A DNA stretch of 30,382 nucleotides from Omnitrophica bacterium GWA2_41_15 (GTDB lineage Bacteria > Omnitrophota > Gorgyraeia > Gorgyraeales > Gorgyraeaceae): positions 1 through 30,382 of the forward strand of contig CAKKRB010000008.1 in assembly GCA_919902485.1 (NCBI GenBank), given 5' to 3'. The notes under the pieces were generated by a model. That model had not been told where the DNA came from and searched no databases. It saw nothing but the letters and a program-made list of their open reading frames with translations. The position numbers and the translations under genes were made by a program. Each line of letters opens with the position of its first letter. Position 1 is the first letter of the stretch. This document shows positions 21,965 to 29,142 of the stretch, one piece after another.

Positions 21965-22838
21965 TCCGGTATTACTTAATGAGGTAATGAGTTTTTTGAG
22001 TCCTGCGCCCGGCCAGATAATAGTGGACGCCACAATAGGCGGCGCAGGGCATAGCGAGCAAATCCTTCAAAGAATCACACCCGGCGGCATGTTGATAGGG
22101 ATCGATAGAGACGAAGAAACGTTGAGACTGGCAGCTGAAAGGCTGAGGCCTTTCGAGGGGTCGTTTAAATTGGTAAATAAAAATTTTAAGTATATTAAAG
22201 AAATACTTAAAAGCATGGGAGTTGAGAAGATAAATGGAATTATATTTGATTTGGGCATATCTTCTATCCAAATGGAGGCGTGGCAAAGGGGATTCAGCAT
22301 AAAAAACGACGGTCCTTTAGACATGCGGATGGACCGGAACCAGCGCCTTACAGCAAAGGACCTGGTAAAGTCCTTGAGCGAAAAAGAGCTCTCTGACATC
22401 ATAAGAGATCTGGGAGAAGAGAGATTTCATAAAAGGATAGCAAGGGGAATTGTTGAAGAAAGAAGAAAGAAAGAAATTTCTACAACAGCTGAACTGACCG
22501 AAGCGATCTTACGCAGTCTTCCTTATATAAATAATAAATACAAGATCCATCCCGCTACCCGTACGTTTCAGGCCCTTCGCATAGAGGTTAATGATGAGCT
22601 GTGTTCTGTAACCGAGGCGCTTAAAGAGCTGCCTGATGTGCTTCAGAAGGGCGGCAGGGCTTGCGTCATATCGTTCCATTCTCTGGAAGACAGAATCGCA
22701 AAAAATACTTTCAAAGAGTTCAAGGCGCAAGGCGTTTTCAGCATCCTTACAAAAAAACCTGTCATAGCGGATGAAAAAGAGGTGATTACTAATCCGCGTT
22801 CGAGAAGCGCAAAGCTGCGTGTAGCAGAAAAAATGTAA
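21942..22838 (+). CDS. rsmH: 16S rRNA (cytosine(1402)-N(4))-methyltransferase
   Basis: Methylates N4 of C1402 in the 16S rRNA decoding centre with SAM. The N-terminal HNPVLLNEVM is a family hallmark. VDATIGGAGHSEQIL is the SAM motif I (Asp29), where the second glycine pair of most homologues is GGGG rather than GGAG. GIDRDEETL, DLGISSIQ, PLDMRMD, ATRTFQALRIEVNDEL and VISFHSLEDRI complete the pattern, ending NPRSRSAKLRVAEKM. The 298-residue length is normal. ATG 21942 lies within the end of the small upstream gene. The usual dcw neighbours surround it. Confidence 0.95.
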   Translation: MEKSYSHNPVLLNEVMSFLSPAPGQIIVDATIGGAGHSEQILQRITPGGMLIGIDRDEETLRLAAERLRPFEGSFKLVNKNFKYIKEILKSMGVEKINGIIFDLGISSIQMEAWQRGFSIKNDGPLDMRMDRNQRLTAKDLVKSLSEKELSDIIRDLGEERFHKRIARGIVEERRKKEISTTAELTEAILRSLPYINNKYKIHPATRTFQALRIEVNDELCSVTEALKELPDVLQKGGRACVISFHSLEDRIAKNTFKEFKAQGVFSILTKKPVIADEKEVITNPRSRSAKLRVAEKM

Positions 22839-22842
22839 AGCA

Positions 22843-22869
22843 ACCTCTCCGTTCGGCGAACGGAGAGGT
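22843..22869. repeat. CCGTTCG/CGAACGG palindrome, family G copy 2
   Basis: ACCTCTCCGTTCG and its reverse complement pair around a single G (27 bp). The core is shared with 18098-18116. It lies between rsmH and the ftsL-like gene, with GGAGA (22871-22875) immediately after it serving as the next ribosome binding site. Confidence 0.85.
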
Positions 22870-22881
22870 GGGAGAGATGGT

Positions 22882-23208
22882 GTGAAAAAAATACTAGGCT
22901 CTATATTTATAGTAACGTTCATAGCGTTGATGTATGTAAACCAGCAGGCCTTGATATACCAGATGGGGTTAAAAGTAAAACAAAATAACGATGTTTACAC
23001 AAAGCTGATTGACCACAACAAAATTCTGGTATATAATGTTCTAAATTTAAGGTCACCTGTCACTCTTGAAAAAAGACTCTTAGCAAAGGAAGTTGAGTTA
23101 TCCATGCCTTCCCAATGGCAGGTGGTAAAAAAAGCTATTCATACCCCTAAAAAGTTTGTTTTTGATTATAAACCCGTAGCAACAAAAGGCTTTTTAGCCA
23201 ATAGGTAA
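22882..23208 (+). CDS. ftsL: FtsL-like cell division protein
   Basis: A small bitopic protein expected at the divisome, where FtsL with FtsB and FtsQ activates the FtsWI synthase. The 108 residues comprise a short N-terminus and one membrane segment (about 3-22, ILGSIFIVTFIALMYVN). A periplasmic helical region follows (YQMGLKVKQNNDVYTKLIDHN), with an NLRSPVTLEKRLLAKE end. FtsL is poorly conserved, so the call rests on size, topology and position between rsmH and the class B PBP. The start is GTG 22882 with GGAGA six bases upstream. Its stop is five bases before the next gene. Confidence 0.75.
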   Translation: MKKILGSIFIVTFIALMYVNQQALIYQMGLKVKQNNDVYTKLIDHNKILVYNVLNLRSPVTLEKRLLAKEVELSMPSQWQVVKKAIHTPKKFVFDYKPVATKGFLANR

Positions 23209-23213
23209 TTTTC

Positions 23214-24947
23214 GTGTATAAGGGAACTACTCCTCGCATAAGGAAAGTTCTATATGCTCTAATCGCGGCGTTTGCGCTTTTAGCTGTCAGACTGATTTTT
23301 GTCCAGATGGGCGCGGCAAAGCCCCTGTCAAATATTGCTTCAAATCAATACAGGCTCGCGGTGTCGCTTCTTCCTAAGCGCGGTATTATTTACGACCGGA
23401 ATCGCAAAGAACTCGCCATAACCATAAATCTGACCTCTGTATTCGCGGAGCCGTTTAAGGTAAAAGACAAAGAGTTTGCCAGCCAGAAGCTGGCCAGCGT
23501 CCTTGGCGCGAGCCGCCAGGATATATATAAAAAGCTCAGCCAGGAAAAAGGTTTTGCTTGGCTGGCACGAAAAGTTTCTCCTGATATAGCAAGGGCTGTC
23601 AATGCCCTTAATATTAAGGGCATTGATTTTATAAAAGAGCCACAAAGGGTTTATCCCAATGGCGTAATGGCAAGCCATGTCCTGGGTTTTACAGATACAG
23701 ATAATAACGGACTGGAAGGCCTGGAGTTGAGGTTTGATAAACATTTAAAAGGCATCCAGGGATACAGGTATGCGATAAGGGATGCCAAACAGCGCGAAGT
23801 CCCTTCCTATGAATACAAAGAGATACAGCCTGCTGACGGCGATAATGTAGTCCTTACCATAGACAACATGATCCAGTCTATTGCGGAAAAAGAACTGGAA
23901 AAGGGCTATAAAAAATTTCACGCAAAAGGCGCGTGCATTATTGTAATGGACCCTTTTACAGGCGATATACTCGCGCTTGCCAACAGGCCCAGCTATGATC
24001 CTAATAATGCCAAGGGATGGCCGGCTGACTCTAGAAGAAACAGGGCTATATGCGATTATTTTGAGCCAGGCTCGAGCTTTAAAATAATTGCCGCTTCGAG
24101 CCTCTTGGAAGAAAAGGCAGTTAGATCCGACGAAAAGTTTTATTGCGAAAACGGAGAATATAGATGGTTCGGCCATACCTATCATGACCACACGCCTCGC
24201 GGCTGGCTTGCTTTCAGGGATGTAATTAAATATTCTTCAAATATCGGCACAATGAAAGCTGCGCAGAAACTCGGCCCGGACAGGCTGTATAAATATATAA
24301 AGAAATTCGGATTCGGCGAAAAAACAGGCATAGAGCTCCCCGGAGAAATCAACGGCGTTACGACTCATCCTAGTACCTGGTCCAAGCTTTCTTTATGCAG
24401 TATCTCAATGGGCCAGGAAGTAACTGTAACAGCTTTACAGCTTAGCCGCGCAATGGCAGTCCTCGCGAACGGAGGGAATCTTGTGGCTCCGAGGATTGTA
24501 GAGAGCATAGAGGACCGCACAGGTCATGTTATAAAGAAATTTGAAACAAAAAAGCCCCAGAGGATTATTTCAGAAGAGACTGCGAAAGAAATGAGGGATA
24601 TTCTCAGGGGTGTTGTTGACAGCGGCACAGCAGAGCTGGCAGAGGTGGATGGATATTTTCCCGCGGGTAAAACCGGCACTGCCCAGAAAGTGGAGTCTAA
24701 CGGAACTTATTCGCACAGTAAATTTACAGCCTCATTCATAGGTTTTGTGCCGTATGACAATCCAAGATTGGTAATAGCTGTAATAATGGACGAGCCGCGG
24801 CCGTTTTACTACGGCGGCGTAGTCTGCACCCCGGTATTTAAAAAAGTAACAGCTGAACTCATGAGCTACTATAAAATCTGGCCCAAAGAGGCAGAAAAAA
24901 GAATAAAAATTACGGAGAAAAGTGAAATTAAAAAAAATCATAGATAG
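23214..24947 (+). CDS. ftsI: Class B penicillin-binding protein (FtsI/PBP3-type transpeptidase)
   Basis: Cross-links septal peptidoglycan in the periplasm. An N-terminal membrane anchor (about 10-30, KVLYALIAAFALLAVRLIFV) precedes the dimerisation domain, with the RGIIYDRNRKELA motif. The transpeptidase domain is complete: S287-x-x-K290 in PGSSFK, S341-x-N343 in YSSNIGT, and K486-T-G-T in AGKTGTAQ. The 577-residue length fits FtsI. It starts at GTG 23214 with no clear ribosome binding site. At 23600-23625 the coding sequence forms a 26-bp perfect palindrome, without adding residues to the conserved ALNIKGIDFIKEPQRVYP region. The stop overlaps the murE start by 26 bp in another frame. The neighbouring ftsL-like gene and murE support the division role; an SpoVD-like function is the alternative. 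Confidence 0.9.
   Translation: MYKGTTPRIRKVLYALIAAFALLAVRLIFVQMGAAKPLSNIASNQYRLAVSLLPKRGIIYDRNRKELAITINLTSVFAEPFKVKDKEFASQKLASVLGASRQDIYKKLSQEKGFAWLARKVSPDIARAVNALNIKGIDFIKEPQRVYPNGVMASHVLGFTDTDNNGLEGLELRFDKHLKGIQGYRYAIRDAKQREVPSYEYKEIQPADGDNVVLTIDNMIQSIAEKELEKGYKKFHAKGACIIVMDPFTGDILALANRPSYDPNNAKGWPADSRRNRAICDYFEPGSSFKIIAASSLLEEKAVRSDEKFYCENGEYRWFGHTYHDHTPRGWLAFRDVIKYSSNIGTMKAAQKLGPDRLYKYIKKFGFGEKTGIELPGEINGVTTHPSTWSKLSLCSISMGQEVTVTALQLSRAMAVLANGGNLVAPRIVESIEDRTGHVIKKFETKKPQRIISEETAKEMRDILRGVVDSGTAELAEVDGYFPAGKTGTAQKVESNGTYSHSKFTASFIGFVPYDNPRLVIAVIMDEPRPFYYGGVVCTPVFKKVTAELMSYYKIWPKEAEKRIKITEKSEIKKNHR
23600..23625. repeat. 26-bp perfect palindrome within ftsI
   Basis: CAATGCCCTTAAT is followed directly by its reverse complement. 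It encodes NALNIKGI in a normally conserved stretch of class B PBPs, so it does not look like an insertion. It has no sequence in common with the GTAG families. Confidence 0.85.
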
Positions 24948-26475
24948 TTTAAACGAGATAGTTAAGGTAGAGGGCAGGACAAGCCTTGAAATAACCGGCA
25001 TTGCCTGCGATTCAAAGGCAGTAAAGCAGGGGTATCTTTTTGCCGCCCTGAAAGGCTCGAAAGTTAACGGCGCTGACTTTATAGACGATGCAATAGCAAG
25101 GGGCGCTTACGCGATCCTGCTCGATGCTGATAATAAAGGCATATTCAGGAAGGGCGATACATTTATATATGTCAGAGATTCCATGAAAGCCCTTGCCGAT
25201 GTTTCTAAGGCATATTTTGGAGACCTTTCCGCTAAAATGCGGCTCATGGGAGTTACGGGAACCAATGGCAAAACCACAATCACATATTTAATGGAAAGCA
25301 TTTTTAAAGCAAAGGGCGAGGAAACAGGCGTGATAGGCACTGTTAATTACAGATTTGGCCAACGCTCTATCCCAGCTGTGAACACCACGCCTGGAGTTCT
25401 TGATCTGTATTCTCTTTTATCAAGCATGTATAAGGAAAAAATAAAAAATTGCGTAATAGAAGTTTCTTCACATTCGCTTGAGCAGGGAAGAGTCCAGACT
25501 CTGCAGTTTGACGCAGCTATATTTACAAATCTCACAAGAGAGCATCTGGATTTTCACAAGAATATGGATGATTACCTGAAGGCAAAGCTTAAATTATTTG
25601 AAAAAATAAAGAAAGGTGGCTTTGCGATAATCAATATAGACGACCCGGCAGCGGAAAAGATTATAGAAAAGGTTAAGGCTGAGGGCAAAGCCGAGGTAAT
25701 TACATATGGAATCGATTATAAAGCGGATATGCTAGCTAGAAACATTAATCTTTCCTGCAATGGCATTAAATTTAAACTTTGCATAAATGATGAAACCCTA
25801 AAGGGTAAATTCCAGCATGTTGGAACCCAGCCTTCCGGCTGTCTCAGCCGCGATAGAACCCAGCCTTCAGGCTGTTCTGTTTGCATAGAGTCATCTTTAA
25901 TCGGCCGGCATAATATTTATAATATCCTTGCAGCTAGCGGCGTAGCCATTGCTTCAGGAATCAGTTTAGAAGACATTAAAAAAGGCATTGAAGCGCTGAA
26001 AGGCCTGCCAGGCAGGCTGGAAAGCGTCAGATGCGGCCAGAATTTTTCAGCATATGTTGATTATGCCCATACAGAAGACGGTTTGGAAAATGTGCTTAAA
26101 TCTTTGCGCGAATTAAAACCAGCCAGGCTTATATCAGTATTTGGCTGCGGTGGAAACAGAGACAGGACCAAGCGGCCAGCCATGGGCAGGATTTCAACTG
26201 AACTTTCAGACGCAGTGGTTATTACAAGCGACAATCCCAGGGATGAAGAGCCAATGGATATAATAAACGAGATTATTAAAGGCATTGGCCCTGAAAAGAA
26301 TAATTATACAGTCGAGATAGACAGATTTAACGCTATTAAGAAAGCCCTTAGCAATGCGCAGGAAGGGGATATTGTGCTGGTGGCTGGCAAAGGCCATGAG
26401 ACATATCAAATATTTAAGGACACTACGGTCCCATTTGACGATAGAGAGGTTATCAGAAAGATTTTACAATCATAA
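24922..26475 (+). CDS. murE: UDP-N-acetylmuramoyl-L-alanyl-D-glutamate--2,6-diaminopimelate ligase
   Basis: Adds meso-diaminopimelate to UDP-MurNAc-Ala-Glu in the cytoplasm. The P-loop GVTGTNGKTTITYLM (G113-T119), the NTTPGVLDLY substrate motif, EVSSHSLEQGR and FTNLTREHLDFH identify MurE. TSDNPRDEEP (D437-R440) is the signature of the diaminopimelate-adding type rather than lysine. The 517-residue chain is longer than usual because residues of about 301-319 hold two copies of TQPSGC from a repeat at 25822-25877. This extra segment lies just before the conserved LIGRHNIYN that opens the C-terminal part of the central domain. It starts at GTG 24922 with GGAG at 24914-24917. The ftsI-murE overlap indicates coupling. 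Confidence 0.92.
   Translation: MKLKKIIDSLNEIVKVEGRTSLEITGIACDSKAVKQGYLFAALKGSKVNGADFIDDAIARGAYAILLDADNKGIFRKGDTFIYVRDSMKALADVSKAYFGDLSAKMRLMGVTGTNGKTTITYLMESIFKAKGEETGVIGTVNYRFGQRSIPAVNTTPGVLDLYSLLSSMYKEKIKNCVIEVSSHSLEQGRVQTLQFDAAIFTNLTREHLDFHKNMDDYLKAKLKLFEKIKKGGFAIINIDDPAAEKIIEKVKAEGKAEVITYGIDYKADMLARNINLSCNGIKFKLCINDETLKGKFQHVGTQPSGCLSRDRTQPSGCSVCIESSLIGRHNIYNILAASGVAIASGISLEDIKKGIEALKGLPGRLESVRCGQNFSAYVDYAHTEDGLENVLKSLRELKPARLISVFGCGGNRDRTKRPAMGRISTELSDAVVITSDNPRDEEPMDIINEIIKGIGPEKNNYTVEIDRFNAIKKALSNAQEGDIVLVAGKGHETYQIFKDTTVPFDDREVIRKILQS
25822..25878. repeat. Tandem hairpin repeat inserted in murE
   Basis: Two units starting GAACCCAGCCTTC at 25823 and 25856 are exactly 33 bases apart, so each adds 11 residues in frame (TQPSGC each time). 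Each unit is itself a hairpin with arms CAGCC/GGCTG. The second extends to AGAAC/GTTCT, giving an almost complete palindrome. The unit is not found elsewhere in the window. Confidence 0.75.
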
Positions 26476-26482
26476 ACCTATT

Positions 26483-26522
26483 CCACCCCGTAGGTGAGCC
26501 ATATGGCTCACCTACGGGGTGG
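26483..26522. repeat. GTAG palindrome, family C copy 2
   Basis: A perfect 40-bp palindrome, left arm CCACCCCGTAGGTGAGCCAT, lying between murE and murF. It matches 7116-7153 around CGTAGGTGA, with paired differences elsewhere. The murF ribosome binding site follows it. Confidence 0.92.
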
Positions 26523-26546
26523 ATGCGGTCAAGGGGAGGAAAAATT

Positions 26547-27926
26547 ATGTTTACAGCCAGAGATATTGTAACCGCGGTAAAAGGAAAGCTTTTGTCAGGA
26601 AATCCTGATGAAATCCTGACAGGCGTATCCACTGATACGCGTAAGATAAAAAGCGGCGAACTTTTCTTGGCCATAAAAGGCGAAAAGTTTGACGGCCACA
26701 GTTTTATCCTGGACGCTGTGTCTAAAGGCGCGGGAGGGGTGCTGGTCCAGGAAGGTGGCATTACAAACGCAAATTTTAAACTGCCGGACAATATTTCTTT
26801 TATCTCTGTCAGCGACAGCGTAAGGGCGCTGGGGGACATTGGCAATTTTCACAGATCCAGGTTTAATATCCCTGTTGTGGGCATTACCGGCTCCAACGGT
26901 AAAACCACTGTCAAGGAAATGACAACAGCCATATTGAGCAAAAAATTCAATGCGCTGAAAAATTTCGGCACAGAAAATAACAATATAGGCGTTCCAATGA
27001 CTTTAATGCGTTTAGCGAGCGAGCACGCTATAGCGGTCCTTGAAATGGGCACAAATCATCTGGGCGAGATCAGGCGGCTTTCAGAAATAGCCAGGCCTAC
27101 GACAGCCATTATTACCAATATAGGGTCTTCGCACCTCGAATATCTGGAGGATACGGACACGGTTTTCAAGGCAAAGCAGGAAATCCTGGAATACATGGAC
27201 AAGGACGCGAAACTTATTTTAAATTACGACGACGAATACCTCAGTAAAATAAAAACAAATTTAAAAATAACCTGGTTCGGCCTTAACAAAGTTGCTGATT
27301 TTCATGCGGATAAAATAAGCATTGAGCCCGAGGGCATTACTTTCAGGCTGAATGAAAAATGGGATATATCGCTCGGAGTCCTTGGCAGGCATAATGTTTA
27401 TAACGCCCTTGCGGCAATAGCGTGCGCCTGGGATTTCGGTATAACCATTGATGAGATAAGAGATGCCTTAAAAGAATTCAGGGTTCCGAATATGAGGATG
27501 GAGGTAAAGCGGTTCGGCGACATCAAAATAATAAACGATACCTATAACGCAAACCCTCAGTCAATGAAACAGGCAATAGAGGCGTTAAGGGATATGGTCA
27601 CAGAAGGCAGGAAGGTGCTTATAGCAGGCGATATGCTTGAGCTGGGCACATTTTCAGGCAGGTTTCATCACCTGGTCGGGAAACAGGCTGCAGAATCAGG
27701 GATTGACCTTATAGTGGCTGTAGGAAAACTCGCTGGGCATATTTCAAACGGCGCGCAGGAAGCAGGTATGAGCCAGAGGAAGATAAAACTCTGCGCGGTT
27801 ACAAAGGAGGCAAGGGAAAAAGTCATAGACCTGGTTAAAAAAGGCGACACGATCCTGGTTAAAGGTTCGCGCGCCATGAGAATGGAGGAAATTGTAGAAG
27901 AACTCGAATCCCAATTTAAGGTGTAG
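26547..27926 (+). CDS. murF: UDP-N-acetylmuramoyl-tripeptide--D-alanyl-D-alanine ligase
   Basis: Joins D-Ala-D-Ala to the UDP-MurNAc tripeptide in the cytoplasm. The N-terminal domain contains TGVSTDTRKIKSGELFLAIKG. The P-loop GITGSNGKTTVKEM (G115-T121), EMGTNHLGEI and ITNIGSSHLEYL identify the central domain. NDTYNANPQSM and AGDMLELG are MurF-specific C-terminal motifs. The 459-residue length is normal. ATG 26547 is chosen because GGGGAGG (26533-26539) is seven bases upstream; the in-frame ATG 26523 precedes that site. The TAG stop (27924-27926) is formed by the GTAG foot of the palindrome at 27923-27951. Confidence 0.94.
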   Translation: MFTARDIVTAVKGKLLSGNPDEILTGVSTDTRKIKSGELFLAIKGEKFDGHSFILDAVSKGAGGVLVQEGGITNANFKLPDNISFISVSDSVRALGDIGNFHRSRFNIPVVGITGSNGKTTVKEMTTAILSKKFNALKNFGTENNNIGVPMTLMRLASEHAIAVLEMGTNHLGEIRRLSEIARPTTAIITNIGSSHLEYLEDTDTVFKAKQEILEYMDKDAKLILNYDDEYLSKIKTNLKITWFGLNKVADFHADKISIEPEGITFRLNEKWDISLGVLGRHNVYNALAAIACAWDFGITIDEIRDALKEFRVPNMRMEVKRFGDIKIINDTYNANPQSMKQAIEALRDMVTEGRKVLIAGDMLELGTFSGRFHHLVGKQAAESGIDLIVAVGKLAGHISNGAQEAGMSQRKIKLCAVTKEAREKVIDLVKKGDTILVKGSRAMRMEEIVEELESQFKV

Positions 27927-27951
27927 GGAACGGTTTCAAACCGTTCCCTAC
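27923..27951. repeat. GTAG palindrome, family B-like, at the murF stop
   Basis: Arms GTAGGGAACGGTTT and its reverse complement around a single C (29 bp). Its TAG is the murF stop codon. No T-run follows. AAAGGGA (27970-27976) beyond it is the mraY ribosome binding site. Confidence 0.9.
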
Positions 27952-27986
27952 TTATGCAATTGGGTATAGAAAGGGACAAAATTTAA

Positions 27987-29087
27987 ATGCTGTATTATTT
28001 ACTTTATCCGCTCAGAGAATATTTTACGATTTTCAATGTTTTTAAGTATATCACGTTCAGGGCCGCGTTTGCGAGTATTACCGCATTCTTAATAATAGTT
28101 ATTTTTGCGCCTCCTATAATAAGGAGATTGCAGGCGCTCAAGATAGGCGAAAACGTCAGGCGCGAGGAATGCCCCAACCTTTACGACAAGCATAAAAACA
28201 AGCAAGGCACCCCGACCATGGGCGGCATCCTGATTTTAATAGGTGTTTTTACAGCTACATTGCTCTGGGCTGAATTAAATAACGCTTATTTGCTTCTGGC
28301 GCTTTTTGTTACGCTTTATATGGGTATCCTTGGTTTTGTAGATGATTATAAAAAGCTTATGTACAAAAAAACAAAATCAGGCGCAAGAGGCCTGAACAAA
28401 AGGACAAAACTTTTTTTTCAGGGCCTCATAGGCCTTATAGTGGCTTTATTTTTATACTGGAACCCTGACAATACAAGGGCAGTTGAATTTCCGTTTTTCA
28501 AAAATCTTATCATAGACCTCGGGATTTTTTATATACCTTTTGTAATACTTGTTATTACCGCGTGCTCAAACGCGGTCAATATTACAGACGGCCTGGACGG
28601 CCTTGCTATAGGCACGATAATAATGACGGCAATTACCTATACAGGCATGAGCTACCTGACAGGCCATGTAAGGTTCGCGGAATATCTGGGGATTTATTAC
28701 CTCCCTGAAGCAGCTGAGCTGACTGTTTTTTGCGCGTCAATAATAGGCGCTGGCCTTGGATTTTTATGGTATAATTCGTATCCCGCGTCCATATTTATGG
28801 GCGATACAGGCGCTTTAGCCATTGGCGGGGCCCTGGGCACAGTAGCTGTTTTTATAAAAAAGGAAATGCTGCTAGTCCTTGTGGGAGGGATTTTTGTAGT
28901 AGAGGCATTGTCAGTGCTTTTGCAGATAATTTCTTTCAGGACAACAGGTAAAAGGATATTTAAGATAGCGCCGCTTCATCATCATTTTGAGATGTGCGGC
29001 TGGCCTGAGTCAAAGGTTACAGTAAGATTCTGGATAATCGCGATAATACTCGTTTTGCTGAGCTTCTCTACCTTAAAATTAAGGTAA
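27987..29087 (+). CDS. mraY: Phospho-N-acetylmuramoyl-pentapeptide-transferase
   Basis: Transfers phospho-MurNAc-pentapeptide to undecaprenyl phosphate, making lipid I in the cytoplasmic membrane. The 366-residue polytopic protein has all core motifs. GTPTMGGI sits in the first cytoplasmic region, and FVDDYKK has the aspartate pair D119-D120. NITDGLDGLAIG (D201-G205) holds the catalytic Asp region. FMGDTGALAIGG and the PLHHHFE histidine motif (H331-H333) complete the set. About ten membrane segments are evident. It follows murF and precedes murD in the standard dcw order. It is homologous to, but clearly distinct from, the first half of the WecA-like fusion at 1519. Confidence 0.95.
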   Translation: MLYYLLYPLREYFTIFNVFKYITFRAAFASITAFLIIVIFAPPIIRRLQALKIGENVRREECPNLYDKHKNKQGTPTMGGILILIGVFTATLLWAELNNAYLLLALFVTLYMGILGFVDDYKKLMYKKTKSGARGLNKRTKLFFQGLIGLIVALFLYWNPDNTRAVEFPFFKNLIIDLGIFYIPFVILVITACSNAVNITDGLDGLAIGTIIMTAITYTGMSYLTGHVRFAEYLGIYYLPEAAELTVFCASIIGAGLGFLWYNSYPASIFMGDTGALAIGGALGTVAVFIKKEMLLVLVGGIFVVEALSVLLQIISFRTTGKRIFKIAPLHHHFEMCGWPESKVTVRFWIIAIILVLLSFSTLKLR

Positions 29088-29095
29088 AATACAGC

Positions 29096-29123
29096 GTAGG
29101 GGACGGTCGCGACCGTCCCCTAC
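29096..29123. repeat. GTAG palindrome, family B, between mraY and murD
   Basis: A perfect 28-bp palindrome with left arm GTAGGGGACGGTCG. It is the same element as 3600-3627 in the DUF4254 gene apart from one paired change per arm. It lies eight bases after the mraY stop and 19 bases before ATG 29143. Confidence 0.92.
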
Positions 29124-29142
29124 ATAGTGTTAAGAGGTGATT

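Noticed and set aside
23484..23505. GCCAGC...GCTGGC inverted repeat in ftsI
   Set aside because: Only six pairs inside normal coding sequence; expected by chance.
27923..27951. Palindrome after murF as a terminator
   Set aside because: No T-run follows, and mraY and murD continue in the usual order of one operon.
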